Below are positions 27,649 through 41,218 of a stretch of 64,000 bases of DNA, in pieces. The DNA comes from Osmia lignaria lignaria (lineage: Eukaryota; Arthropoda; Insecta; Hymenoptera; Megachilidae): positions 2,046,001-2,110,000 of the forward strand of contig NC_135036.1 in NCBI RefSeq assembly GCF_051020975.1. The letters run 5' to 3'. The notes beneath the pieces are model-generated. The model searched no databases and was not told the DNA's origin. It saw only the letters and a list, made by a program, of their open reading frames with translations. Position 1 is the stretch's first letter. Every line of letters starts with the position of its first letter. Made by a program: the position numbers and the translations under genes.

Positions 27649-28730
27649 TACATTATATCGAATGTAGATATAGTACCAATGATATTGTTATTAAATGTAC
27701 ATTGATCTGTGGGAATGAATCAGTATATTACATTATATCGAATGTAGATATAGTACTAATGATATTGTTAATTAATCTACATTACATATCTAATGTATGT
27801 ATAGTACTAATGATATTGGTATTATATGTACATTGATCTGTGGGAATGAATCAGTATATTACATTATACCTCATGTAGATATAGTGCTAATGATATTGTT
27901 ATTAAATGAACATTGATCTGTGGGAATGAATCAGTATATTACATTATATCGAATGTAGATATAGTACTAATGATATTGTTATTAAATCTACATTACATAC
28001 CTAATGTAGGTATAGTACTAATGACATTGGTATTATATGTACATTGATCTGTGGGAATGAATCAGTATATTACATTATATCGAATGTAGATATAGTGCTA
28101 ATGATGTTGTTATTAAATGTACATTGATCTGTGGTAGTAATCAGTGTATTACATTATATCTAATGTAGATATGATAATAATAATATTGTTATTAATTGTA
28201 TATTACATATCTAATGTAGATATAGTACTAATGATATTAACATTAAATGTACATTGATCTGTGGGAATGAATCAGTATATTACATTATACCTCATGTAGA
28301 TATAGTGCTAATGATATTGTTATTAAATGAACATTGATCTGTGGGAATGAATCAGTATATTACATTATACCTCATGTAGATATAGTGCTAATGGTATTGT
28401 TATTAAATGAACATTGATCTGTGGGAATGAATCAGTATATTACATTATATCGAATGTAGATATAGTGCTAATGATGTTGTTATTAAATGTACATTGATCT
28501 GTGGTAGTAATCAGTGTATTACATTATATCTAATGTAGATATGATAATAATAATATTGTTATTAATTGTATATTACATATCTAATGTAGATATAGTACTA
28601 ATGATATTAACATTAAATGTACATTGATCTGTGGGAATGAATCAGTATATTACATTATACCTCATGTAGATATAGTGCTAATGATATTGTTATAAAATGT
28701 ACATTGATCTGTAGGAATGAATCAGTATAT

Positions 28731-29831
28731 AACATTATATCGAATGTAGATATAGTACTAATGATATTGTTATTAAATCTATGTTACATATCTAATGTAG
28801 GTATAGTACTAATGATATTGTTATTAAATGTGCATTGATCTGTGGGAACGAATCAGTATATTACATTATATCGAATGTAGATATAGTACTAATGATATTG
28901 TTATTTAATGTACATCGATCTGTGGGAATGAATCAGTCTATTACATTATATCTAATGTAGTTATGGTAATAATAATATTGTTATTAATTGTACATTACAT
29001 ATCTAATGTAGATGTAGTACTAATGATATTGGTGTTATATGTACATTGATCTGTTGGAATGAATCTGTACATGACATTATATCTATTGTAGATATAGTAA
29101 TAATGATATTGTTATTAAATGTACATTGATCTGTGGGAATGAATCAGTATATTACATTATATCGAATGTAGATATAGTGCTAATGATGTTGTTATTAAAT
29201 GTACATTGATCTGTGTGTAGAAACCAGTGTATTACATTATATCTAATGTAGATATGATAATAATAATATTGTTATTAATTGTATATTACATATCTAATGT
29301 AGATATAGTACTACTGATATTGGCATTAAATGTACATTGATCTGTGGGAATGAATCAGTCTATTACATTATATCGAATGTAGATATAGTACCAATGATAT
29401 TGTTATTAAATGTACATTGATCTGTGGGAATGAACCAGTATATTAAATTATATCGAATGTAGATATAGTACTAATGATATTGTTATTAAATCTACATTAC
29501 ATATCTAATGTAGGTATGCTACTAATGATATTGTTATTAAATGTACATTGATCTGTGGGAATGAGTCAGTCTATTACATTATATCTAATGTAGATATGGT
29601 AATAATAATATTGTTATTAACTGTACATTACATATCTAATGTAGATATAGTACTAATGATATTGGCATTAAATATACTTTGATCTGTGGGAATGAATCAG
29701 TATATTACATTATATCGAATGTAGATATAGTACTAATGATATTGGTACTATATGTACATTGATCTGTGGGAACGAATCAGTATATTACATTATATCGAAT
29801 GTACATATAGTAATAATGATATTGGTATTAT
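28731..29831 (+). repeat. HOR alpha, copy 5 (last unit replaced)
   Basis: In register with copy 1 at offset 28570. It is intact until about 29831, where TATATCTACATTGTTCTG replaces TATATGTACATTGATCTG; from there the sequence follows the 12.15-kb paralogue instead. This marks a recombination junction between an alpha block and the segment that later received the transposon. Confidence 0.87.
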
Positions 29832-30786
29832 ATCTACATTGTTCTGTTGGAATGAATCTGTACATGACATTATATCTATTGTAGATATAGTAATAATGGT
29901 ATTGTTATTAAATGTACATTGATCTGTGGGAATGAATCAGTATAATACATTATATCGAATGTAGATATAGTACTAATGATATTCTTATTCAATCTACATT
30001 ACATATCTAATGTAGGTATAGTACTAATGATATTGGTATTATATGTACATTGATCTGTGGGAATGAATCAGTGTATTACATTATATCGAATGTAGATATA
30101 GTGCTAGTGATGTTGTTATTAAATGTACATTGATCTGTGTGTAGTAACCAGTATATTGCATTATATCTAATGTAGATATGATAATAATAATATTGTTATT
30201 AATTGTATATTACATATCTAATGTAGATATAGTACTAATGATATTGGCATTAAATATACATTGATCTGTGGGAATGAATCAGTATATTACATTATACCTT
30301 ATGTAGATATAGTGCTAATGATATTGTTATTAAATGTACATTGATCTGTGGGAATGAAACAGTATATTACATTATAACGAATGTAGATATAGTGCTAATG
30401 ATGTTGTTATTAAATGTACATTGATCTGTGTGTAGTAACCAGTATATTACATTATATCTAATGTAGATATGATAATAATAATATTGTTATTAATTGTATA
30501 TTACATATCTAATGTAGATATAGTACTAATGATATTGGCATTAAATATACTTTGATCTGTGGGAATGAATCAGTATATTACATTATATCGAATGTAGATA
30601 TAGTACGAATGATATTGTTATTAAATCTACATTACATATCTGATGTAGGTATAGTACTAATGATATTGGTATTATATGTACATTGATCTGTGGGAATGAA
30701 TCAGTATATTACATTATACCTTATGTAGATATAGTGCTAATGATATTGTTATTAAATGTACATTGATCTGTGGGAATGAAACAGTA

Positions 30787-30788
30787 TA
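30787..30788. other. Target-site duplication TA, left
   Basis: TA directly before CAGTAATG. Together with the right TA it corresponds to the single TA at 12829-12830 in the uninterrupted paralogue. Confidence 0.9.
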
Positions 30789-30815
30789 CAGTAATGCTTC
30801 GAAATAAGCAAGTGG
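30789..30815 (+). repeat. Left terminal inverted repeat, 27 bp
   Basis: CAGTAATGCT...CAAGTGG; a perfect reverse complement of 31233-31259. Contains the 17-bp motif TGCTTCGAAATAAGCAA with the TTCGAA core. Confidence 0.95.
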
Positions 30816-30847
30816 CTCGGGACCGAACAGTTGCTTATTTCGAAGCA
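30795..30847. repeat. Left-end hairpin (17-bp stem, 19-nt loop)
   Basis: TGCTTCGAAATAAGCAA at 30795-30811 and its exact reverse complement at 30831-30847 flank 19 bases (GTGGCTCGGGACCGAACAG), which themselves contain the small arms TCGG/CCGA. The right end has two direct copies instead, so the two ends are not equivalent. Confidence 0.88.
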
Positions 30848-30896
30848 GGTACCTATTCGGCTTGACTTTGTTCTTGAAACGGGACGATAGAAAACG

Positions 30897-30913
30897 CGAG
30901 AAACGAGTGAGAG
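30897..30913 (+). repeat. Internal inverted repeat, left arm
   Basis: CGAGAAACGAGTGAGAG is the exact reverse complement of 31146-31162. The left arm starts 108 bases from the left end, the right arm ends 97 bases from the right end. Confidence 0.88.
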
Positions 30914-31010
30914 ATCCGAGGTAGCGGCAAATCATAAAGTGATCGGTCGAGCAGCGATGTTATTTTTTGGACAAGGATAGAATATAACATGCCCTCTCAT
31001 TCTCGCACTA

Positions 31011-31027
31011 TGCTTTATTTCGAAGCA
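31011..31027. repeat. Central variant of the 17-bp motif
   Basis: TGCTTTATTTCGAAGCA differs from the terminal motif TTGCTTATTTCGAAGCA near its 5' end and lies almost at the middle of the element. It has the same orientation as the two right-end copies. Confidence 0.8.
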
Positions 31028-31145
31028 AATATACCAGACTGAGAAAGCATTATATATATTCCATCCTTCTTCTACTAACCGATGTCACTGCTCAGTCGAG
31101 CGTGAAATTTATTACCCTAAACATCGGCTTCGCGCTTTGATGGAC

Positions 31146-31162
31146 CTCTCACTCGTTTCTCG
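31146..31162 (-). repeat. Internal inverted repeat, right arm
   Basis: CTCTCACTCGTTTCTCG, partner of 30897-30913. A second CCTCTCAC follows 9 bases later without a counterpart on the left, and the sequence between this arm and the right end resembles the left counterpart only patchily (CTTTGTT, TGAA). Confidence 0.88.
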
Positions 31163-31211
31163 TACCTCTCACTTTGCGGGCGACTTCAAACAAAGAAGAG
31201 GGGATAGCGAC

Positions 31212-31253
31212 TTGCTTATTTCGAAGCAGAGACCACTTGCTTATTTCGAAGCA
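31212..31253. repeat. Two direct copies of the 17-bp motif at the right end
   Basis: TTGCTTATTTCGAAGCA at 31212-31228 and again at 31237-31253, start to start 25 bases. The outer copy belongs to the terminal repeat; the inner one is subterminal. Repeated subterminal motifs are common transposase-binding arrangements in this superfamily, but binding is an inference here. Confidence 0.88.
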
Positions 31254-31259
31254 TTACTG
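31233..31259 (-). repeat. Right terminal inverted repeat, 27 bp
   Basis: CCACTTG...CATTACTG, the perfect inverted copy of the left end. No mismatch in 27 bp argues for recent activity. Confidence 0.95.
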
Positions 31260-31261
31260 TA
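31260..31261. other. Target-site duplication TA, right
   Basis: TA directly after CATTACTG. The satellite continues TTACATTATATCG from 31262 exactly as in the empty paralogue from 12831. Confidence 0.9.
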
Positions 31262-34200
31262 TTACATTATATCGAATGTAGACATAGTGCTAATGATGTT
31301 GTTATTAAATGTACATTGATCTGCGTGTAGTAACCAGTATATTACATTATATCTAATGTAGATATGATAATAATAATATTGTTATTAATTGTATATTACA
31401 TATCTAATGTAGATATAGTACTAATGATATTAACATTAAATGTACATTGATCTGTGGGAATGAATCAGTATATTACATTATACCTCATGTAGATATAGTG
31501 CTAATGATATTGTTATTAAATGAACATTGATCTATGGGAATGAATCAGTATATTACATTATATCGAATGTAGATATAGTCCCAATGATATTGTTATTAAG
31601 TGTACATTGATCTGTGGGAATGAATCAGTATATTACATTATATCGAATGTACATATAGTACTAATGATGTTGGTATTATATGTACATTGTTCTGTTGGAA
31701 TGAATCTGTACATGACATTATATCTATTGTAGATATAGTAATAATGGTATTGTTATTAAATGTACATTGATCTGTGGGAATGAATCAGTATAATACATTA
31801 TATCGAATGTAGATATAGTACTAATGATATTGTTATTCAATCTACATTACATATCTAATGTAGGTATAGTACTAATGATATTGGTATTATATGTACATTG
31901 ATCTGTGGGAATGATTCAGTATATTACATTATACCTCATGTAGATATAGTGCTAATGATATTGTTATTAAATGAACATTGATCTGTGGGAATGATTCAAT
32001 ATATTACATTATATCGAATGTAGATATAGTACTAATGATATTGTTATTAAATCTACATTACATATCTAATGTAGGTATAGTACTAATGATATTGGTATTA
32101 TATGTACATTGATCTGTGGGAATGAATCAGTATATTACATTATATCGAATGTACATATAGTACTAATGATATTGGTATTATATGTACATTGTTCTGTTGG
32201 AATGAATCTGTACATGACATTATATCTATTGTAGATATAGTGATAATGGTATTGTTATTAAATGTACATTGATCTGTGGGAATGAATCAGTATAATACAT
32301 TATATCGAATGTAGATATAGTACTAATGATATTGTTATTCAATCTACATTACATATCTAATGTAGGTATAGTACTAATGATATTGGTATTATATGTACAT
32401 TGATCTGTGGGAACGAACCAGTATATTACATTATATCGAATGTACATATAGTACTAATGATATTGGTATTATATGTACACTGATCTGTTGGAACGAATCT
32501 GTACATAACATTATATCTATTGTGGATATAGTAATAATGATATTATTATTAAATGTACATTGATCTGTGGGAATGAATCAGTATAATACATTATATCGAA
32601 TGTAGATATAGTACTAATGATATTGTTATTAAATCTACATTACATATCTAATGTAGGTATAGTACTAATGATATTGGTATTATATGTACATTGATCTGTG
32701 GGAACGAATCAGTATATTACATTATATCGAATGTACATATAGTACTAATGATATTGGTATTATATGTACACTGATCTGTTGGAACGAATCTGTACATGAC
32801 ATTATATCTATTGTGGATATAGTACTAATGATATTGTTATTAAATGTACATTGATCTGTGGGAATGAATCAGAATATTACATTATATCGAATGTAGATAT
32901 AGTACCAATGATATTGTTATTAAATGTACATTGATCTGTGGGAATGAATCAGTATATTACATTATATCGAATGTAGATATAGTCCCAATGATATTGTTAT
33001 TAAGTGTACATTGATCTGTGGAAATGAATCAGTATATTACATTATATCGAATGTACATATAGTACTAATGATATTGGTATTATATGTACATTGTTCTGTT
33101 GGAATGAATCTGTACATGACATTATATCTATTGTAGATATAGTAATAATGGTATTGTTATTAAATGTACATTGATCTGTGGGAATGAATCAGTATAATAC
33201 ATTATATCGAATGTAGATATAGTACTAATGATATTCTTATTCAATCTACATTACATATCTAATGTAGGTATAGTACTAATGATATTGGTATTATATGTAC
33301 ATTGATCTGTGGGAACGAATCAGTATATTACATTATATCGAATGTACATATAGTACTAATGATATTGGTATTATATGTACACTGATCTGTTGGAATGAAA
33401 CTGTACATGACGTTATATCTATTGTAGATATAGAAATAATGATATCGTTATTAAATGTACATTGATCTGTGGGTAATAATCAGTATATCACATTATATCT
33501 AATGTAGGTATGATAATAATAATATTGTTATTAATTGTATATTACATATCTAATGTAGATATAGTACTAATGATATTAACATTAAATGTACATTGATCTG
33601 TGGGAATGAATCAGTATATTACATTATACCTTATGTAGATATAGTGCTAATGATATTGTTATTAAATATACTTTGATCTGTGGGAATGAATCAGTATATT
33701 ACATTATATCGAATGTAGATTTAGTGCTAATGATGTTGTTACTAAATGTACAATGATCTGTGGGTAGTAGTCAGTATATTACATTATAACTAATGTAGAT
33801 ATGATAATAATAATATTGTTATTAATTGCATATTACATATCTAATGTAGATATAGTACTAATGATATTGACATTAAATGTACTTTGATCTGTGGGAATGA
33901 ATCAGTATATTACATTATATCTAATGTAGATATATTACTAATGATATTGTTATTAAATGTACATTGATCTGTGGGAATGAAGCAGTATATTACATTATAT
34001 CGAATGTAGATATAGTACTAATGATATTGTTAATTAATCTTCATTACATATCTAATGTATGTATAGTACTAATGATATTGGTATTATATGTACATTGATC
34101 TGTGGGAATGAATCAGTATATTACATTATACCTCATGTAGATATAGTGCTAATGATATTGTTATTAAATGAACATTGATCTGTGGGAATGAATCAGTATA

Positions 34201-35895
34201 TTACATTATATCGAATGTAGATATAGTACTAATGATATTGTTATTAAATCTACATTACATACCTAATGTAGGTATAGTACTAATGACAGTGGTATTATAT
34301 GTACATTGATCTGTGGGAATGAATCAGTATATTACATTGTATCGAATGTAGATATAGTGCTAATGATGTTGTTATTAAATGTACATTGATCTGTGGTGGT
34401 AATCAGTGTATTACATTATATCTAATGTAGATATGATAATAATAATATTGTTATTAATTGTATATTACATATCTAATGTAGATATAGTACTAATGATATT
34501 AACATTAAATGTACATTGATCTGTGGGAATGAATCAGTATATTACATTATACCTCATGTAGATATAGTGCTAATGATATTGTTATTAAATGAACATTGAT
34601 CTGTGGGAATGAATCAGTATATTACATTATATCGAATGTAGATATAGTCCCAATGATATTGTTATTAACTGTACATTGATCTGTGGGAATGAATCAGTAT
34701 ATTACATTATATCGAATGTACATATAGTACTAATGATGTTGGTATTATATGTACATTGTTCTGTTGGAATGAATCTGTACATGACATTATATCTATTGTA
34801 GATATAGTAATAATGGTATTGTTATTAAATGTACATTGATCTGTGGGAATGAATCAGTATAATACATTATATCGAATGTAGATATAGTGCTAATGATATT
34901 GTTATTAAATCTACATTACATATCTAATGTAGGTATAGTACTAATGATATTGGTATTATATGTACATTGATCTGTGGGAATGAATCCGTGTATTACATTA
35001 TATCGAATGTAGATATAGTCCCAATGATATTGTTATTAAATGAACATTGATCTGTGGGAATGAATCAGTATATTACATTATATCGAATGTAGATATAGTA
35101 CAAGTGATGGTGTTATTAAATGTACATTGATGTGTGGGTAGTACTCAGTATATTACATTATATCTAATGTAGATATGATAATAATAATATTGTTATTAAT
35201 TGTATATTACATATCTGATGTAGATATAGTACTAATGATATTAACATTAAATGTACATTGATCTGTGGGAATGAATCAGTATATTACATTATACCTCATG
35301 TAGATATAGTGCTAATGATATTGTTATTAAATGAACATTGATCTGTGGGAATGAATCAGTATATTACATTATATCGAATGTAGATATAGTCCCAATGATA
35401 TTGTTATTAACTGTACATTGATCTGTGGGAATGAATCAGTATATTACATTATATCGAATGTACATATAGTACTAATGATATTGGTATTATATGTACATTG
35501 TTCTGTTGGAATGAATCTGTACATGACATTATATCTATTGTAGATATAGTAATAATGGTATTGTTATTAAATGTACATTGATCTGTGGGAATGAATCAGT
35601 ATAATACATTATATAGAATGTAGATATAGTACTAATGATATTGTTATTCAATCTACATTACATATCTAATGTAGGTATAGTACTAATGATATTGGTATTA
35701 TATGTACATTGATCTGTGGGAACGAATCAGTATATTACATTATATCGAATGTAGATATAGTCCCAATGATATTGTTATTAAATGAACATTGATCTGTGGG
35801 AATGAATCAGTACATTACGTTATATCGAATGTAGATATAGTCCCAATGATATTGTTATTAAGTGTACATTGATCTGTGGGAATGAATCAGTATAT

Positions 35896-36135
35896 TACAT
35901 TATATCGAAGGTACATATAGTACTAATGATATTGGTATTAAATGTACATTGACCTGTGGGAAGGAATCCGCATATCACATTATACCTAATGTAGATATGG
36001 TAATAACGATATTGTTTTTAAATGTACATTGATCTGTGTGAATGAAGAAGTATATTACATTATATCTCAGGCAGATATTTTGCTAATGATATTGTTATTA
36101 AATGAACATTGATCTGTGGGAATGAATCAGTATAT
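35896..36135 (+). repeat. Beta trimer, copy 3
   Basis: Same markers in the same order, with GACCTG. Followed by ACCTAATGTAGATATAGTAATAATG and GTGGGTAGTCGTCAG units, the same downstream order as copy 1. Confidence 0.88.
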
Positions 36136-38593
36136 TACATTATACCTAATGTAGATATAGTAATAATGATATTGTTATTAAATGTACATTGATCTGTGGG
36201 AATGAATCAGTATATTATATTATATCGAATGTAGATATAGTGCTAATGATGTTGTTACTAAATGTGCATTGATCTGTGGGTAGTCGTCAGTATATTACAT
36301 TATAACTAATGTAGATATGATAATAATAATATTGTTATTAATTGTGTATTACATATCTAACGTAGATATAGTACTAATGATATTAACATTAAATGTACAT
36401 TGATCTGTGGGATTGAATCAGTATATTACATTATACCTCATGTAGATATAGTGCTAATGATATTGTTATTAAATGAACATTGATCTGTGGGAATGAATCA
36501 GTATATTACATTATATCGAATGTAGATATAGTACTAATGATATTGTTAATTAATCTACATTACATATCTAATGTATGTATAGTACTAATGATATTGGTAT
36601 TATATGTACATTGATCTGTGGGAATGAATCAGTATATTACATTATACCTCATGTAGATATAGTGCTAATGATATTGTTATTAAATGAACATTGATCTGTG
36701 GGAATGAATCAGTATATTACATTATATCGAATGTAGATATAGTACTAATGATATTGTTATTAAATCTACATTACATACCTAATGTAGGTATAGTACTAAT
36801 GACATTGGTATTATTTGTACATTGATCTGTGGGAATGAATCAGTATATTACATTATATCGAATGTAGATATAGTGCTAATGATGTTGTTATTAAATGTAC
36901 ATTGATCTGTGGTAGTAATCAGTGTATTACATTATATCTAATGTAGATATGATAATAATAATATTGTTATTAATTGTATATTACATATCTAATGTAGATA
37001 TAGTACTAATGATATTAACATTAAATGTACATTGATCTGTGGGAATGAATCAGTATATTACATTATACCTCATGTAGATATAGTGCTAATGATATTGTTA
37101 TTAAATGAACATTGATCTGTGGGAATGAATCAGTATATTACATTATACCTCATGTAGATATAGTGCTAATGGTATTGTTATTAAATGAACATTGATCTGT
37201 GGGAATGAATCAGTATATTACATTATATCGAATGTAGATATAGTACGAATGATATTGTTATTAAATCTACATTACATATCTAATGTAGGTATAGTACTAA
37301 TGATATTGGTATTATATGTACATTGATCTGTAGGAATGAATCAGTATATTACATTATACCTCATGTAGATATAGTGCTAATGATATTGTTATAAAATGTA
37401 CATTGATCTGTAGGAATGAATCAGTATATAACATTATATCGAATGTAGATATAGTACTAATGATATTGTTATTAAATCTATGTTACATATCTAATGTAGG
37501 TATAGTACTAATGATATTGGTATTATATGTACATTGATCTGTGGGAACGAACCAGTATATTACATTATATCGAATGTACATATAGTACTAATGATATTGG
37601 TATTATATGTACACTGATCTGTTGGAATGAATCTGTACATGACATTATATCTATTGTAGATATAGAAATAATGATATTGTTATTAAATGTACATTGATCT
37701 GTGGGAATGAAACAGTATATTACATTATATCGAATGTAGATATAGTGCTAATGATGTTGTTATTAAATGTACATTGATCTGTGTGTAGTAACCAGTATAT
37801 TACATTATATCTAATGTAGATATGATAATAATAATATTGTTATTAATTGTATATTACATATCTAATGTAGATATAGTACTAATGATATTGGCATTAAATA
37901 TACTTTGATCTGTGGGAATGAATCAGTATATTACATTATATCGAATGTAGATTTAGTTCTAATGATGTTGTTACTAAATGTACATTGATCTGTGGGTAGT
38001 AGTCAGTATATTACATTATAACTAATGTAGATATGATAATAATAATATTGTTATTAATTGTATATTACATATCTAATGTAGATATAGTACTAATGATATT
38101 GACATTAAATGTACTTTGATCTGTGGGAATGAATCAGTATATTACATTATATCTAATGTAGATATACTACTAATGATATTGTTATTAAATGTACATTGAT
38201 CTGTGGGAATGAAGCAGTATATTACATTATATCGAATGTAGATATAGTACCAATGATATTGTTATTAAACGTACATTGATCTGTGGGAGTGAATCAGTAT
38301 ATTACATTATATCGAATGTAGATATAGTACTAATGATATTGTTAATTAATCTACATTACATATCTAATGTATGTATAGTACTAATGATATTGGTATTATA
38401 TGTACATTGATCTGTGGGAATGAATCAGTATATTACATTATACCTCATGTAGATATAGTGCTAATGATATTGTTATTAAATGAACATTGATCTGTGGGAA
38501 TGAATCAGTATATTACATTATACCTCATGTAGATATAGTGCTAATGATATTGTTATTAAATGAACATTGATCTGTGGGAATGAATCAGTATAT

Positions 38594-38915
38594 TACATTA
38601 TATCGAATGTAGATATAGTACTAATGATATTGTTATTAAATCTATGTTACATATCTAATGTAGGTATAGTACTAATGATATTGTTATTAAATGTGCATTG
38701 ATCTGTGGGAACGAATCAGTATATTACATTATATCGAATGTAGATATAGTACTAATGATATTGTTATTTAATGTACATCGATCTGTGGGAATGAATCAGT
38801 CTATTACATTATATCTAATGTAGTTATGGTAATAATAATATTGTTATTAATTGTACATTACATATCTAATGTAGATGTAGTACTAATGATATTGGTGTTA
38901 TATGTACATTGATCT
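38594..38915 (+). repeat. HOR alpha, 5' fragment
   Basis: CTATGTTACATATC, TTTAATGTACATCG, ATGTAGTTATGG and TTGGTGTTATATG are present at offset 38433 from copy 1, then the sequence switches to the start of the 4160-bp HOR (ATAACGAATG). About 320 bp of alpha remain. Confidence 0.83.
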
Positions 38916-40607
38916 GTGGGAATGAATCAGTATATTACATTATAACGAATGTAGATATAGTACTAATGATATTGGTATTAAATGTACATTGATCTGTGGG
39001 AAGGAATCCGTATATCACATTATACCTAATGTAGATATGGTAATAACGATATTGTTTTTAAATGTACATTGATCTGTGTGAATGAAGCAGTATATTACAT
39101 TATACCTCATGTAGATATTTTGCTAATGATATTGTTATTAAATGTACATTGATCTGTGGGAATGAATCAGTATATTACATTATATCGAATGTAGATATAG
39201 TGCTAATGATATTGTTATTAAATGAACATTGATCTGTGGGAATGAATCAGTATATTACATTATATCGGATGTAGATATAGTCCCAATGATATTGTTATTA
39301 AGTGTACATTGATCTGTGGGAATGAATCAGTATATTACATTATATCGAATGTACATATAGTACTAATGATATTGGGATTATATGTACATTGATCTGTGGG
39401 ATGAATCAGAATATTACATTATTTCGAATGTAGATATAGTACCAATGATATTGTTATTAAATGTACATTGATCTGTGGGAATGAATCAGTATATTACATT
39501 ATATCGAATGTAGATATAGTACAAGTGATGGTGTTATTAAATGTACATTGATGTGTGGGTAGTAATCAGTATATTACATTATATCTAATGTAGATATGAT
39601 AATAATAATATTGTTATTAATTGTATATTACATATCTGATGTAGATATAGTACTAATGATATTAACATTAAATGTACATTGATCTGTGGGAATGAATCAG
39701 TATATTACATTATACCTCATGTAGATATAGTGCTAATGATATTGTTATTAAATGAACATTGATCTGTGGGAATGAATCAGTATATTACATTATATCGAAT
39801 GTAGATATAGTCCCAATGATATTGTTATTAACTGTACATTGATCTGTGGGAATGAATCAGTATATTACATTATATCGAATGTACATATAGTACTAATGAT
39901 ATTGGTATTATATGTACATTGTTCTGTTGGAATGAATCTGTACATGACATTATATCTATTGTAGATATAGTAATAATGGTATTGTTATTAAATGTACATT
40001 GATCTGTGGGAATGAATCAGTATAATACATTATATCGAATGTAGATATAGTACTAATGATATTGTTATTCAATCTACATTACATATCTAATGTAGGTATA
40101 GTACTAATGATATTGGTATTATATGTACATTGATCTGTGGGAACGAATCAGTATATTACATTATATCGAATGTACATATAGTACAAATGATATTGGTATT
40201 ATATGTACACTGATCTGTTGGAATGAATCTGTACATGACATAATATCTATTGTAGATATAGTAATAATGATATTGTTATTAAATGTACATTGATCTGTGG
40301 GAATGAATCAGTATAATACATTATATCGAATGTAGATATAGTGCTAATGATATTGTTATTAAATCTACATTACATATCTAATGTAGGTATAGTACTAATG
40401 ATATTGGTATTATATGTACATTGATCTGTGGGAATGAATCCGTGTATTACATTATATCGAATGTAGATATAGTCCCAATGATATTGTTATTAAATGAACA
40501 TTGATCTGTGGGAATGAATCAGTACATTACGTTATATCGAATGTAGATATAGTCCCAATGATATTGTTATTAAGTGTACATTGATCTGTGGGAATGAATC
40601 AGTATAT

Positions 40608-40767
40608 TACATTATATCGAAGGTACATATAGTACTAATGATATTGGTATTAAATGTACATTGATCTGTGGGAAGGAATCCGCATATCACATTATACCTA
40701 ATGTAGATATGGTAATAACGATATTGTTTTTAAATGTACATTGATCTGTGTGAATGAAGAAGTATAT
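40608..40767 (+). repeat. Beta, first two units only
   Basis: AAGGTACATATAG and GGAAGGAATCCGCATATCAC, then AATAACGATATTG and GAATGAAGAAG, but the third unit (CTCAGGCAG) is replaced by an ACCTCATG monomer. It lies in the first 4160-bp HOR copy. Confidence 0.85.
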
Positions 40768-41218
40768 TACATTATACCTCATGTAGATATAGTGCTAATG
40801 ATATTGTTATTAAATGAACATTGATCTGTGGGAATGAATCAGTATATTACATTATACCTCATGTAGATATAGTGCTAATGATATTGTTATTAAATGAACA
40901 TTGATCTGTGGGAATGAATCAGTATATTACATTATATCGAATGTAGATATAGTACGAATGATATTGTTATTAAATCTACATTACATATCTAATGTAGGTA
41001 TAGTACTAATGATATTGGTATTATATGCACATTGATCTGTGTGAATGAAGAAGTATATTACATTATACCTCATGTAGATATAGTGCTAATGATATTGTTA
41101 TTAAATGAACATTGATCTGTGGGAATGAATCAGTATATTACATTATACCTCATGTAGATATAGTGCTAATGATATTGTTATTAAATGAACATTGATCTGT
41201 GGGAATGAATCAGTATAT

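Larger units (their letters stand above)
1..30788 (+). repeat. Satellite array, left arm (80/51-bp units)
   Basis: Continuous head-to-tail array of an AT-rich satellite, all units in the same orientation, up to the transposon insertion. The recurring landmarks TACATTATATCGAATGTAG, ATGATATTGTTATTAAATG and GATCTGTGGGAATGAATCAG recur every 80 bases, or every 51 where the third landmark is missing. Stops (TAG, TAA, TGA) inside ATGTAGATATAG and CTAATGA close the forward frames in almost every unit, and I see no exon, RNA gene or other non-satellite sequence. Monomers differ by scattered substitutions and are organised in higher-order repeats, listed separately. Family name and species are unknown to me. 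Confidence 0.97.
30789..31259. mobile_element. 471-bp MITE, TA target site (Tc1/mariner-pogo-like)
   Basis: Non-autonomous DNA transposon interrupting a satellite monomer. It has perfect 27-bp terminal inverted repeats beginning CAGTAATGCTTCG, is flanked by TA on both sides, and replaces a single TA in the empty paralogue, so element plus duplicated TA account exactly for the 473 extra bases. GC is 207/471 (44%), against 25% in the satellite. There is no transposase frame; the longest open frames run through the element into satellite. TA duplication with CAGT termini is known from pogo/Tigger elements of the Tc1/mariner superfamily, which I take as the likely source of the transposase; the family itself I do not recognise. 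Inside are five copies of a 17-bp motif and a further inverted repeat, giving a nearly symmetric, fold-back structure. It is the only transposon in the window. Confidence 0.93.

Noticed and set aside
30868..30884. CENP-B-box half match (GAAACGGGA) in the transposon
   Set aside because: The A and CGGG positions fit, but the TTCG half is absent. A nine-base half match in 471 bp is weak and it occurs only once.
30714..30935. 73-codon open frame on the - strand crossing the left end of the transposon
   Set aside because: Starts in satellite and ends inside the MITE; the join is an accident of insertion. There is no transposase motif and it is too short for a DDE domain.
31040..31060. GCATTATATATATTCC in the transposon as a TATA promoter
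   Set aside because: AT-rich string without any downstream gene or other promoter element; no support for transcription start.
31137..31319. 60-codon open frame on the + strand crossing the right end of the transposon
   Set aside because: Runs from the MITE interior through the terminal repeat into satellite. No domain, and the end is set by a satellite stop.
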